DNA of 13,298 nt from Rickettsiaceae bacterium (GCA_030731565.1 JANQTT010000080.1:1-13298), one strand, 5' to 3'. Positions 1-7,956 are shown, numbered from the stretch's first letter. The notes: a model not told the origin generated them from the letters alone. Numbers and translations: made by a program.

Positions 1-219
1 ACAGTATTATTATTAGCTAGTATATTTTTAATCGCTGGCTGCAGCAAAAATACAAAAAAAACTTTGGGTCTGGTTGAAACTATGCCAGATGAATATCAAG
101 TCAAAAGGAACAAGTCACTTGAAATACCACCAATTTATCAGCTAGAAAATTCTAAGGCAGCTAAAAAAGGCTCTAAATTTTCAGAAGCAGAGGAAGCTCT
201 GTTAAAAGAAGCTAAATAA
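1..219 (+). CDS. BamF/DUF3035-like outer-membrane lipoprotein, 3' part
   Basis: The reading frame is open from base 1 and ends in TAA at 217-219, giving 72 visible residues; the start lies outside the window. A hydrophobic stretch (residues 2-13) runs into the lipobox IAGC, with Cys14 as the acylation site, so probably only a few N-terminal residues are missing. Residues 30-47 hold PDEYQVKRNKSLEIPP, which resembles the PDEF.V..R.PL..PP motif of the alphaproteobacterial DUF3035/BamF lipoproteins, a subunit of the outer-membrane beta-barrel assembly machine in Caulobacter. The C-terminus is short, charged and Lys/Glu/Ala-rich. The lipoprotein nature is seen directly, whereas the BamF assignment rests on one motif and is inferred. 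Like other lipoproteins it would be a client of the LolCD system encoded further on in the window. Confidence 0.7.
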   Translation, partial: TVLLLASIFLIAGCSKNTKKTLGLVETMPDEYQVKRNKSLEIPPIYQLENSKAAKKGSKFSEAEEALLKEAK

Positions 220-261
220 TCTACTGTGAATAACGAATTTTAGCCAAGATAGACCCTATGT

Positions 262-328
262 GTCATCCTGAACTTGTTTCAGGATCTAATAGCCCAGCGA
301 GATCCTCCAAACAAGTTCAGGATGATAC
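262..328. repeat. Palindromic dispersed repeat, short form
   Basis: Two arms, 262-287 and 300-328, are reverse complements over nearly their whole length. They share a core reading CATCCTGAACTTGTTT followed by AGGATCT, around a 12-base loop. The pairing slips only at CAGG against GGAGG near the loop. It is non-coding, more GC-rich than its surroundings, and lies between two plus-strand genes. A longer version of the same element occurs at 9713-9837. It resembles the palindromic elements dispersed through Rickettsiales genomes; I cannot assign it to a named family. As RNA it would form a strong hairpin, but no U-run follows, so it is not a clear terminator. Confidence 0.85.
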
Positions 329-416
329 ATGGGAAGCTCAGTATGACCCGCGGGGTGTTTAAGATGACTATAGTAAAATTGCTCTAAATTACCAAGAATA
401 ATTACTAATTTAAACC

Positions 417-1022
417 ATGATTGATATAGTTTACCCCGGGATAAGGCATTATATTTTTAATTTCTTTAAAAAAAATCAAAAATATTTTAACAAAGAAACA
501 ATTATAGAAAAATCTTATGACTACAAAAATAAGTTTTTTTCAACAATAATTTACGACGATTTTATACATACAGGCGATCTAACTGAATTTTTAAATCCAG
601 TATTTGCAAAATGGGGATATATTAATGTATTTTACACCAAAAAAGAAGCTAATTTAGTTTTTAAATTTTGTTTTTTGATGGATAAAGCTTCAGATGAATC
701 TCCCTCAGAATTGTATCAAAATGACCTTGATATTGATTATTATATCGACGATTCTAAATTGATAAAGCATCGCCTATTTGAAAAATTAATTAATGCATTT
801 AATGAATGTTATCAAGAACTACAATCTAATAACGTAAAATATGATTTTGATACTGAAGAAGACTACTACACAGAACCAACTTATACAAAAGAAGAGGCCC
901 ATATCAAAAATTTTGAAAAAGGAATAATATATGATACTAGCGATTTTCCTTGCCCAATGATATGGAGAAGAAGAGATGTTGATAGGTGGTATGAAGATAT
1001 ATTTATTGATTTAGAGCTTTGA
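417..1022 (+). CDS. Hypothetical protein (201 aa), family not recognised
   Basis: The frame opens at ATG 417 directly after an in-frame TAA (411-413), so no earlier start is possible, and it ends with TGA at 1020-1022. The product is soluble-looking, with no signal peptide or membrane segment. It is rich in Asp, Glu, Tyr, Phe, Lys and Asn, with acidic patches near residues 104-113 (NDLDIDYYID) and 144-150. The C-terminal part has several Trp/Arg residues (IWRRRDVDRWYEDIF). I recognise no catalytic motif and assign no function. No good Shine-Dalgarno sequence precedes it. It is isolated, lying between a palindromic repeat and the convergent lolD gene. Codon use is strongly A/T-ending like its neighbours. 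Its length and coherent composition make it likely to be a real gene, perhaps lineage-specific. Confidence 0.65.
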   Translation: MIDIVYPGIRHYIFNFFKKNQKYFNKETIIEKSYDYKNKFFSTIIYDDFIHTGDLTEFLNPVFAKWGYINVFYTKKEANLVFKFCFLMDKASDESPSELYQNDLDIDYYIDDSKLIKHRLFEKLINAFNECYQELQSNNVKYDFDTEEDYYTEPTYTKEEAHIKNFEKGIIYDTSDFPCPMIWRRRDVDRWYEDIFIDLEL

Positions 1023-1043
1023 GAATAATAAAATATAATTTAT

Positions 1044-1090
1044 ACCAAATTTCATTTTTGGATGATCAAAACTAATTTTTGAAAATTGGT
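1044..1090. terminator. Imperfect inverted repeat between convergent genes
   Basis: Arms at 1044-1054 (ACCAAATTTCA) and 1080-1090 (TGAAAATTGGT) pair with one mismatch, and the AT-rich interior can pair further (TTTTTGG with TGATCAAAA). The hairpin lies 22 bases after the stop of the 201-residue gene and 87 bases beyond the stop of lolD, where a bidirectional terminator would be expected. Neither side has a clean U-run, so the assignment is tentative. Confidence 0.25.
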
Positions 1091-1176
1091 TTCGTAGTCA
1101 TTTCTATGCGGTAAAATTTACCAATAGTGGGCTATCAATTTCGTGTGACAGTTCGTAGTAATATCTATAGTAATAT

Positions 1177-1866
1177 TTAAGCTGAAGAATGGCATAAACT
1201 TCCCTCACTTAGTTTATAAGTTATAGTCATTTTTGCAGCTAATTCTAAGTTATGGGTTACCATAATGAGTGCTGCGTTTTCTTTTTCTATACGCTCTAGG
1301 AATATCGCAAATACTTCGTCAGCTGTATGCGGATCTAAATTTCCAGTTGGTTCATCTGCTAATATTATTTTGGGATTATTAATGAGAGCTCGCGCTACCG
1401 CAACCCTCTGCTGCTCTCCACCCGATAATTCACCAGGAACATTATATAGCCTTTTACCAAGTCCAAGCTCTTCTAAAATGGTAGCTGATCTTTCCATCGC
1501 TTCTTTTCTAGGAATATTATTAATCAACAATGGCATTGCTGCATTTTCTTGCGCGGTAAAATCCGTAAGTAAATGATGATATTGATAGATGAATCCCATA
1601 TTTTCAAGTCGCACCCGGTTGGAATATCGCAAATTTTTAACCCTTATATCCTCAACATTATCTATAAAGATTTCTCCAGAATCAGCGGTATCTAATAAAC
1701 CAGCAATATGAAGCAGCGTAGACTTCCCAGAACCAGACGCGCCAACTATAGCAACCATTTCTTTTTGATGTACGGTAAGGTTGACATTTTTTAGCACTTC
1801 TATAATCGATCGTCCTTGTTTATAATCTTTGGAAATACTCTTAAGAGTTAATATTGCTTTACTCAT
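1177..1866 (-). CDS. lolD: Lipoprotein-releasing system ATP-binding protein LolD
   Basis: LolD is the cytoplasmic ATPase of the LolCDE inner-membrane transporter, which extracts outer-membrane lipoproteins and passes them to the carrier LolA. The 229 residues cover a complete ABC domain: Walker A GASGSGKST at 42-50, Q-loop around FIYQYHHLL (92-100), signature LSGGEQQR (147-154), Walker B IILADEP (167-173) with catalytic Glu172, D-loop GNLD, and switch His205 in VTHN. Length and motifs match LolD/MacB-type ATPases. The start ATG overlaps the end of lolC by 8 bases (ATGAGTAA), indicating translational coupling. It is the last gene of the proS-lolC-lolD operon. Distinction from other MacB-like ATPases rests largely on the adjacent permease gene. 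Confidence 0.95.
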   Translation of the reverse strand: MSKAILTLKSISKDYKQGRSIIEVLKNVNLTVHQKEMVAIVGASGSGKSTLLHIAGLLDTADSGEIFIDNVEDIRVKNLRYSNRVRLENMGFIYQYHHLLTDFTAQENAAMPLLINNIPRKEAMERSATILEELGLGKRLYNVPGELSGGEQQRVAVARALINNPKIILADEPTGNLDPHTADEVFAIFLERIEKENAALIMVTHNLELAAKMTITYKLSEGSLCHSSA

Positions 1867-3100
1867 ACCGCATTGCCTCGATTGGATTCAAAGAAGACGC
1901 TTTATAGGCTGGATAAATTGTAGCTAAGAATGATACAACAATAGCAAGACCAGCTATAAATAACACATCTGAAATTTTAACAACAGAAGGTAGGCTGTAA
2001 AGAAAATATATCGCAGGGTCAAAAATTTTAGTTCCCGATATTTTTTCTAAAAACTGCCTAATATTTTCAATATTATATGAAAATAGCAAACCTAAAATAA
2101 CACCAAGAGCTGTACCAATAATACCGACTATCATACCATTTAGGATAAATACTGTCATTATCTGCTTAGTAGAAGCTCCAATTGTTCTTAAAATAGCAAT
2201 ATCTTTTGTTTTATCCTTCACAAGCATAAAGAGGCTAGCAATAATATTAAACGCAGCAACAATCATAATCAGAGACAAGATAACAAACATCGCTGTTCTT
2301 TCAACCTCAAGTGCGCTCAAAAATTGCTGATTATCTTGCGTCCAACTCTTAACTTGCATGCCCATGCCAACCTCTTTTTGCAGGAGCCTGGTATATTTTC
2401 GCGCCATTTCTCTATCATCAATATTAACTTCAATAAAGTTAATACCATCGCCTACTGAAAGAAACTTCTGTGCAGCTGCAAGAGGCATTAGCATTGTTGC
2501 AGCATCATAGTCATATAGGCCGCTATTAAATACAGCTACGACTGTAAAATCTTTTGCTCTTGGCATGCTTCCAAAGGCCGTAGACAACAAAGTTGGGGCT
2601 ATTAACTTTACTTTTGAACCAGCAAACAAACCCATATTGCGTGCAAGTTCCGAGCCTACAGCAACAACATCATTGCCATAATATTCTGAGAATCCACCTT
2701 GTAAAACATTTCCTAAAATCTCTCCTTTAAACTTTAGAGAAGCCGCATCAATACCTTTAATAATTACCCCACTATTTGATCCAGCAATAGCAAGAGCCTG
2801 CCCTACCACTAATGGAGTCACCCTAGATACGTATTTTTGTTCAGAAATTTTTTTAATAACATTTTGATGATCAGGAATCACTTTTTCTATCGGAGCAATT
2901 GTAATATCACCATTTAACCCAACTATGTTATTAGTAAGTTCAATATGAAAACCATTCATAACCGACATTACAATTATCAAAGCCGCAACGCCGATAGTAA
3001 TGCCCGCAAGAGAAATACCAGAGATAATAGAAACAAATTTTTCGTTTTTCTTGGCGCTAAAATAACGGAATGATAGTAACGTTATAAAATTATTTAACAT
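1859..3100 (-). CDS. lolC: Lipoprotein-releasing system permease LolC/LolE
   Basis: This is the membrane subunit of the lipoprotein-release transporter. The 413 residues show the family layout: a first membrane helix around 22-50 that ends in the conserved stretch VMSVMNGFH, a large periplasmic domain of about 220 residues, then three helices near 268-295, 316-345 and 376-400, and a conserved C-terminus ([18 protein letters not shown]). Many Alphaproteobacteria have one LolC/E-type permease that presumably forms a homodimer with LolD, and only one copy is seen here. The start ATG lies inside the end of proS (11-base overlap) and the stop overlaps lolD, so the three genes form one tightly coupled unit. 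The pairing of proS with lolC and lolD is common in Alphaproteobacteria. Confidence 0.94.
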   Translation of the reverse strand: MLNNFITLLSFRYFSAKKNEKFVSIISGISLAGITIGVAALIIVMSVMNGFHIELTNNIVGLNGDITIAPIEKVIPDHQNVIKKISEQKYVSRVTPLVVGQALAIAGSNSGVIIKGIDAASLKFKGEILGNVLQGGFSEYYGNDVVAVGSELARNMGLFAGSKVKLIAPTLLSTAFGSMPRAKDFTVVAVFNSGLYDYDAATMLMPLAAAQKFLSVGDGINFIEVNIDDREMARKYTRLLQKEVGMGMQVKSWTQDNQQFLSALEVERTAMFVILSLIMIVAAFNIIASLFMLVKDKTKDIAILRTIGASTKQIMTVFILNGMIVGIIGTALGVILGLLFSYNIENIRQFLEKISGTKIFDPAIYFLYSLPSVVKISDVLFIAGLAIVVSFLATIYPAYKASSLNPIEAMRYE

Positions 3101-4391
3101 ATACGTTATTTATCATTTTACTTATTGCTAGATCAACTGTAACGTCTTCAACTTCACCAGATGCCCTATGCTTTAATTCTACTATATCATTTTCGGCCTT
3201 TTTAGAACCAATAATTACTTGCCAAGGAGACCCTATCAAATCGTGTGTAGCAAATTTTGCTCCCGGCCTTTCGTTTGTATCGTCATAAAGTACATCTATC
3301 CCTTTACTCTTTAGATGATTATAAATATTCTCGGAAATTATCGAAGTTTTTGTATCTTTTGTATTTAAATTCAGAATTGATACTTTAAAAGGAGCAACTT
3401 GCATTGGCCAAACTATGCCTTTCTCATCGTGCGATACTTCAATAATTGCGGCCACTAATCGAGAAATCCCTATACCATAAGAACCCATCTGAACTGGAAC
3501 TTTTTTTCCATTCTGATCGTTAACCATAGCTTTCATTGATTTGGAATATTTATCACCAAAATTAAATATATGACCAACTTCTATTCCTCTTCTTACTGAT
3601 AGCTCATGCTCAGAAAGTGGGCAATTTTTAGGGTCATGCTTTTCTTCCGTCGCAGCGTAGAGAGATTTTAATTGATTAATGTTATTAGCCAGTTCTTCCC
3701 CAAGCAAATCAAATTTCTTATCATAATATATCAAGCTCTCACCGGTATCTGCAACCACATGGAATTCATGGCTTAATTCACCGCCAATCTCACCAGGATC
3801 AGCAGCCATCGGGATTGCATTTAGTCCTAAATCTCTAAAAGTACGCATATAAGCAGCAAACACTTGATCGTACGTCTTGATTGCACTTTCTATGTCAACG
3901 TCAAATGAATACGCATCTTTCATCAAAAACTCCCTTCCGCGCATTAAGCCGAAACGGGGCCTGATTTCATCTCTAAATTTCCATTGAATTTGATATAATA
4001 CTTTTGGTAATTCTTTATAGGATTGTAGAGTTCCTCTAATTATATCAGTAATTGCTTCTTCGTTAGTTGGGCCAAACAGTAAATCATGATTGTGCCTATC
4101 TTTAAATTTAAGCATTTCTTCGCCGTAAACATCAAGGCGGCCCGATTCTCTCCATAAATCGCCATCTTGTATACATGGCATAAGGATTTCTACGAAGTCC
4201 GAAGCGTCCATATTAAAGCGAACGATTTTTTCAACATTTTTTAAAGCTTTAAGACCCAACGGCAACCAATTATATATACCAGATGCAGCCTGGCTAATCA
4301 TGCCACTTTTTAGCATCAACATATGCGATATTACTTGTGCTTCAGAAGGTTTTTCTTTTAATACTGGTAAATAATATTTCGATAACAACAT
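3090..4391 (-). CDS. proS: Prolyl-tRNA synthetase, short form without editing domain
   Basis: The enzyme charges tRNA-Pro with proline. The 433 residues contain the class II core: the TXE loop GPTNEEAIT (107-115), motif 2 with [17 protein letters not shown] (139-155), motif 3 as [13 protein letters not shown] (about 303-315), and a C-terminal anticodon-binding domain with [18 protein letters not shown]. Typical bacterial ProRS has about 570 residues with a roughly 180-residue editing insertion between motifs 2 and 3; here the spacing is short and the insertion is absent, as in the alphaproteobacterial/mitochondrial form. The ATG at 4389-4391 gives the usual N-terminus. A 55-base gap separates it from folE, so proS may begin its own transcript. 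It overlaps lolC downstream. Confidence 0.96.
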   Translation of the reverse strand: MLLSKYYLPVLKEKPSEAQVISHMLMLKSGMISQAASGIYNWLPLGLKALKNVEKIVRFNMDASDFVEILMPCIQDGDLWRESGRLDVYGEEMLKFKDRHNHDLLFGPTNEEAITDIIRGTLQSYKELPKVLYQIQWKFRDEIRPRFGLMRGREFLMKDAYSFDVDIESAIKTYDQVFAAYMRTFRDLGLNAIPMAADPGEIGGELSHEFHVVADTGESLIYYDKKFDLLGEELANNINQLKSLYAATEEKHDPKNCPLSEHELSVRRGIEVGHIFNFGDKYSKSMKAMVNDQNGKKVPVQMGSYGIGISRLVAAIIEVSHDEKGIVWPMQVAPFKVSILNLNTKDTKTSIISENIYNHLKSKGIDVLYDDTNERPGAKFATHDLIGSPWQVIIGSKKAENDIVELKHRASGEVEDVTVDLAISKMINNVYVK

Positions 4392-4446
4392 GGTTTGTAA
4401 TTTTATAATTTTTAAAAATCTAGAGAAACATTAGTATAACAGTTTT

Positions 4447-5031
4447 TTAGTAACTTCTATCTCCGCGTCTAACCGCCTCCAGAAATTCTCTCCTTTTGCC
4501 TAGATCATTTTTATATTCACCAGTAAAATGAGTTGATTCCATAACGCTTCCGCCCTTTTGTGTTCCTCTATGTGTCATACAGCTGTGTGAAGCCAGAATT
4601 CTTACAGCAACCCCTTTCGGGATCAAGTGCTCCTGTAATGCACAAGCAATTTCAGCGGTCATTCTTTCTTGAATTTGTAGCCTTCTAGCAAACATATCAA
4701 CCAGTCTTGCAAGCTTACTGATTCCTAAAACTTCACCATCAGGAATATAAGCAATATCCACTGCACCAGAAAATGGTAGCATATGGTGTTCACAAGTTGA
4801 AGTAAAATTGATAGACTTTAATAAAACAATATCGTCATATTCACTAATATCACGAAATCTTTTATTTAAAACTGAACCAATTTCATCATTATATCCCGAA
4901 AAGAGCTCGTCATAACTTTTAATAACTCTGGCAGGAGTGTCTTTAAGACCTTCTCTTTTTTTGCCCTTAACTATGTAATTTAACAAAATTTTAACAGCTT
5001 CTTCCGCCTGCTGTCTTGTAGGTTTTTCCAC
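4447..5031 (-). CDS. folE: GTP cyclohydrolase I (FolE)
   Basis: The enzyme converts GTP to dihydroneopterin triphosphate, the first step of folate synthesis and also a source for queuosine-type pterins. The 194 residues carry the zinc ligands Cys80 and His83 in CEHHMLPF and Cys151 in SHSCMTHRGTQ; the 71-residue spacing from Cys80 to Cys151 equals that in E. coli FolE (Cys110 to Cys181). The conserved stretch GISKLARLVDMFARRLQIQE is at 103-122. The start is GTG at 5029-5031: an in-frame TAA lies five codons upstream, and AAAAGGA sits 10 bases before it. No other folate gene is in the window. Folate genes are patchily distributed in Rickettsiales, so its presence says something about the strain's metabolism. 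It is flanked upstream by palindromic repeats. Confidence 0.96.
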   Translation of the reverse strand: MEKPTRQQAEEAVKILLNYIVKGKKREGLKDTPARVIKSYDELFSGYNDEIGSVLNKRFRDISEYDDIVLLKSINFTSTCEHHMLPFSGAVDIAYIPDGEVLGISKLARLVDMFARRLQIQERMTAEIACALQEHLIPKGVAVRILASHSCMTHRGTQKGGSVMESTHFTGEYKNDLGKRREFLEAVRRGDRSY

Positions 5032-5080
5032 GCGTTTTATATCCTTTTATATTGAATTTACTATAGCCTAAATATCACAA

Positions 5081-5145
5081 GTAGCGAAGCCTATACACAA
5101 GCAAATAGGCGACGAGCAACGTAGCAATCTTTAAACCGAAGATTG
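5081..5145. repeat. Composite hairpin repeat A (GAAGCCTAT type)
   Basis: The first part contains GCCTAT (5089-5094) facing ATAGGC (5105-5110), within flanks resembling GTAGCGA and GACGAGCAACGTAGC. The second part is a perfect 7-bp hairpin, CAATCTT (5125-5131) and AAGATTG (5139-5145), with a 7-base loop. The GAAGCCTAT core recurs in repeat B (5190-5200) and, degenerate, at 9857-9912, so this is a dispersed family. It lies upstream of folE on that gene's transcribed side, so it may form part of the folE promoter region or leader. Confidence 0.7.
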
Positions 5146-5150
5146 ACATA

Positions 5151-5253
5151 ATACCAGTCCTTTAGATTAAATAGTACAAGGCGCGAGGAGCGAAGCCTAT
5201 AATAATAGGTGAGCGAAGAGCAACGCGAGTATATTTAGTCTGAGGATTGGTAT
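5151..5253. repeat. Composite palindromic repeat B, overlapping the 3' end of the upstream gene
   Basis: Outer arms 5151-5174 (beginning ATACCAGTCCTTTAGA) and 5230-5253 (ending TCTGAGGATTGGTAT) are reverse complements with about four mismatches. They enclose an inner GC-richer palindrome in which GGAGCGAAGCCTAT faces ATAGGTGAGCG around 5187-5216. The right arm includes the last six codons and stop of the oxidase-like gene ending at 5235, so the element supplies that protein's C-terminal residues. It resembles Rickettsia palindromic elements, which can lie inside reading frames, but I cannot name the family. Confidence 0.8.
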
Positions 5254-6629
5254 AAGTTTCTAACACAAATGTAGACAAACATCAAGCCACCAATTATAGC
5301 AATCAGTCCGCCGCCACCAACCATTCCCATATATACCTTAGCAGATAGGGCAATATCACCATTTGGAGATTTTCTGAGCACTCCGTACCCTCCAGCAAGA
5401 GCTAACCCCGCAACATGTAACAATTGCCCCACTGTCAGGATAATTACCTGCCATGACGCAGTCTTAAGGCCATATCCAGGCTGTTCCTTTTTGCTAGTTA
5501 TAAGGAACTTGCCTATTACCCCTAAATTACCAGAAATACTCTCTTGTATTTTGCTCCTAAAACAGAATAAGTAACTCAGTCCCATCAAAGCAACACTAAT
5601 GCCCACAATTGAGCCGTGGTAATGCGCTGGAATCGTAACATTTACTCCAGATATTATAACTCCAATTAACCCACCAGACAAAAATAACAAGCTAGATGCG
5701 AGGAAAGATACAGGTATAAAACCAGCTATATTTTTCCTGCGTCCTTGAAAAATCTCAAAATAAAGTAATGCTATAAAAATAGTTGGAACTACTCCGCCCG
5801 TATAAATCATATGCAAAGTGTAAAATTCTTTAAAAGAACCATCACCCACATCAAATCTTGCATGCCCTACAAACACTGCAAGACTTAAGAAAAAATTTAA
5901 TGCTAGCAATACCTCATACGCTGAGCTAAATTTCACCTCACCACCTTTCCATGCCTCTACTAACGATAACAGTACTAACATCAGAAGCTGAGTGTAAATA
6001 AATTGCAGCAAATGCCCGCCACTCCAATATAACATTTCGTAATAAAAATCTAGGTCAAGAGGAACAATTTCTACAAGGTCAGAAAGCGCCTTGTAGGAGA
6101 GCGCAAAGCAACACCAAACCAAAATAAACATCAAGGACGAAGTAAAATTAGCGATAGCAATTAACCTCCCTCCATAGTCGTCATAACACCTAGTAAACGA
6201 TGTAAAAACGGTTTGCACTGCAAAACATAAAACCCCTACACCAAACAAGCTAAGCCCTAGTATAAACGCTATATTTTCAAGCATAGGAATATAATTATTC
6301 ATAACCGGAACTGACTCTGGATATAAAGGACTTAAAGCCATTAGCAACATGCCTAAAAATGCAAGTATTGAATAGATACGCTCAAAACCGGTTTTAAAAT
6401 TATTTAAGCTCCAACTCATGGCCATTATTGACAACAACCATACTAATACAGAGAGGTTAACGTGAATTACAAGTGCCGATTTAAACATCGACTTATCAGC
6501 AAATAAATGACTGAGTTGAGGCGTCCTAAGCAACACCAAAACTATTGAATACAACCCAGCTATCGCAAGTGCAATAACACCATTTTTAAGCCATCTTATA
6601 GTATCTAAATTTTCTTGGATATCTTGCAT
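5235..6629 (-). CDS. Heme-copper oxidase subunit I-like (NorB/CcoN-type) membrane protein
   Basis: This 464-residue protein has about a dozen hydrophobic segments and the heme-ligand pattern of heme-copper oxidase/nitric-oxide reductase large subunits. His56 in VIHVNLSVLVWLL fits the helix II ligand of the low-spin heme. His336 and His338 in PAHYHGSIVG fit the helix X pair for high-spin and low-spin heme. His206 in WSGGHLLQF fits the helix VI Cu-B ligand, with Phe at the +4 position where A-type oxidases have the cross-linked Tyr. In helix VII the expected His-His pair reads Leu272-His273 (YTLHMIYTGG), so one Cu-B ligand appears missing. No other oxidase subunit gene is nearby. It starts 6 bases after rnhB and ends inside palindromic repeat B. 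Substrate and activity are unknown; it may be a divergent oxidase, reductase or heme sensor. Confidence 0.75.
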   Translation of the reverse strand: MQDIQENLDTIRWLKNGVIALAIAGLYSIVLVLLRTPQLSHLFADKSMFKSALVIHVNLSVLVWLLSIMAMSWSLNNFKTGFERIYSILAFLGMLLMALSPLYPESVPVMNNYIPMLENIAFILGLSLFGVGVLCFAVQTVFTSFTRCYDDYGGRLIAIANFTSSLMFILVWCCFALSYKALSDLVEIVPLDLDFYYEMLYWSGGHLLQFIYTQLLMLVLLSLVEAWKGGEVKFSSAYEVLLALNFFLSLAVFVGHARFDVGDGSFKEFYTLHMIYTGGVVPTIFIALLYFEIFQGRRKNIAGFIPVSFLASSLLFLSGGLIGVIISGVNVTIPAHYHGSIVGISVALMGLSYLFCFRSKIQESISGNLGVIGKFLITSKKEQPGYGLKTASWQVIILTVGQLLHVAGLALAGGYGVLRKSPNGDIALSAKVYMGMVGGGGLIAIIGGLMFVYICVRNLYQSSD

Positions 6630-6635
6630 CGTTTA

Positions 6636-7220
6636 CTATATATATTTAATTGGAGCAAAACTTTTTCTATGATGAGCTGTTATGCCATGCTTTTTGATAG
6701 CTTCCAAGTGATATTTTGTACCATATCCTGAATTTTTATGCCAATCATAAAAAGGATGCTCTTGTCCTAATAAACACATTAACCTATCACGCGTTTCTTT
6801 TGCAATGATTGATGCTGCGGCTATTGAATACGATTTATCATCTCCTTTTACAATACTTTTATACCTTGTATCTAAAAACTTCATATTACCATCCACTATA
6901 ACTATTTCTGGCTTTATTTTAAGCGCATCTACTGCCATACAGCATGCTTTCTTAGTAGCTTCTAGAATATTTATCTGATCAATTTCTGCAGGTGAGATAA
7001 TACCCACGCCATAACAATAATTTTTTGTTATGAGCTCATAGAGCTCCAAGCGTTTTTGCTTAGAAAGCTTTTTTGAGTCTTGTACCCCTTCAATATAATT
7101 AGTTTGGTCAACAATAACAGCTGCTGCTACAACTGGCCCTGCAAGCGGCCCTCTTCCTGCCTCATCGACCCCTGCTATTATCCTATTTTTATACTGATTT
7201 TCTATTTCAAAATCTACCAC
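6636..7220 (-). CDS. rnhB: Ribonuclease HII
   Basis: RNase HII cleaves RNA in RNA:DNA hybrids and single ribonucleotides in DNA. With the GTG start used here it has 194 residues. Acidic active-site residues are Asp19 and Glu20 in GVDEAGRGPLAGPV, Asp110 in VDGN, and Asp127 in KGDDKS, close to the E. coli positions 16, 17, 108 and 126. DSKKLS, SIAAASIIAK and the C-terminal HRKSFAPIK are also typical. I chose GTG 7218-7220 because GAGGAG lies 9 bases upstream and the overlap with rsmE is then 7 bases (GTGGTAG). An in-frame ATG at 7248-7250 would add ten residues but overlaps the conserved rsmE C-terminus by 37 bases. It is the middle gene of rsmE-rnhB-oxidase-like. Confidence 0.93.
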   Translation of the reverse strand: MVDFEIENQYKNRIIAGVDEAGRGPLAGPVVAAAVIVDQTNYIEGVQDSKKLSKQKRLELYELITKNYCYGVGIISPAEIDQINILEATKKACCMAVDALKIKPEIVIVDGNMKFLDTRYKSIVKGDDKSYSIAAASIIAKETRDRLMCLLGQEHPFYDWHKNSGYGTKYHLEAIKKHGITAHHRKSFAPIKYI

Positions 7221-7945
7221 AATACCTTGCTCCTCACCATAGAAACGCATGCCAATGCACTTGTCGCGGCTACTTCAGCACGAAGGACTGACCTTCCAAG
7301 GCTAACTGGCTCTGCTTTTTTCATTGATTTTATCATTTCTATCTCTTGCTCGTTAAACCCTCCTTCAGGACCAATCAGAATTACTGGACTATCTTCAATT
7401 TTATTAATGTTTAAAATTTTATTATCTTCCGTCTCTGATTCACATGCAAAAATAATTTGTTTATTGCCAAACTTATTGCAAAAATCCAGTAAGTTTAGCT
7501 CCTGCTCTAGAACAGGCAGCTTAAATCTTTCACATTGCTGTACGGATCCAACAATACATTTTTGAATTTTTTCTCTTGGTATTTGTTTATACTGCGTCCT
7601 ATCAGATACTAAAGGTATAATTCTAGTAACGCCAAGCTGCACTGCAGATTTAATCGCTTCAAGCATACGGTCTTGTTTTATTATACACATAGCAAGCTCA
7701 AGGGGTTTTTCTTCTTCGATTTCCCTTATCAGGGCGCTTACCTCTATTTCTAAACTTGCCCGGTTTATCTCTTTTACTGCAACTAAAAATTCACCATCTA
7801 ACGCATTAAATAAGCGAAAAGTTTCAGACCTGCGTACTCTGATAACGGACTTTAAATAATGAAAATTATCTTTTTCCATTATTAGAATTTGCTTTTCATA
7901 GATATGCTCGCTAGTATAAATTCGTGGTAAATGTGAAAATTTCAT
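7214..7945 (-). CDS. rsmE: 16S rRNA (uracil-1498-N3) methyltransferase RsmE
   Basis: RsmE methylates U1498 in the decoding region of 16S rRNA using S-adenosylmethionine. From the ATG at 7943-7945 it has 243 residues, a normal length: an N-terminal PUA-like part beginning MKFSHLPRIYT, then a SPOUT domain with the SAM-binding knot motifs LIGPEGGFNEQEIEMI and LGRSVLRAEVAATSAL near the C-terminus. The frame stays open upstream to a TTG at 8014, but those 23 extra codons overlap the divergent small gene and do not resemble RsmE, so I reject them. No strong Shine-Dalgarno sequence is visible. A promoter-like pair at 7985-8014 would give a leader of about 33 bases. The stop overlaps rnhB. Confidence 0.93.
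   Translation of the reverse strand: MKFSHLPRIYTSEHIYEKQILIMEKDNFHYLKSVIRVRRSETFRLFNALDGEFLVAVKEINRASLEIEVSALIREIEEEKPLELAMCIIKQDRMLEAIKSAVQLGVTRIIPLVSDRTQYKQIPREKIQKCIVGSVQQCERFKLPVLEQELNLLDFCNKFGNKQIIFACESETEDNKILNINKIEDSPVILIGPEGGFNEQEIEMIKSMKKAEPVSLGRSVLRAEVAATSALACVSMVRSKVLW
7893..7920 (+). promoter_or_regulatory. Candidate sigma-70 promoter for the SDHAF4-like gene
   Basis: TTTTCA (7893-7898), a 16-base spacer and TATAAA (7915-7920) would start transcription near 7927, about 30 bases before the ATG at 7957. It lies inside the rsmE coding region on the opposite strand. This is a match by eye only in AT-rich DNA, where chance matches are common. Confidence 0.3.
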
Positions 7946-7956
7946 AAAAAAAGCAG

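Noticed and set aside
1265..1576. Plus-strand reading frame of 103 codons
   Set aside because: Lies wholly antisense to the well-supported lolD and shows no domain or sensible composition.
4392..4446. Promoter for proS in the 55-base gap after folE
   Set aside because: TATACT is visible on the minus strand, but no acceptable -35 hexamer lies 16-18 bases before it.
7080..7565. Plus-strand reading frame of 161 codons
   Set aside because: Antisense to rnhB and rsmE, both with conserved motifs; it is a by-product of their codon use.
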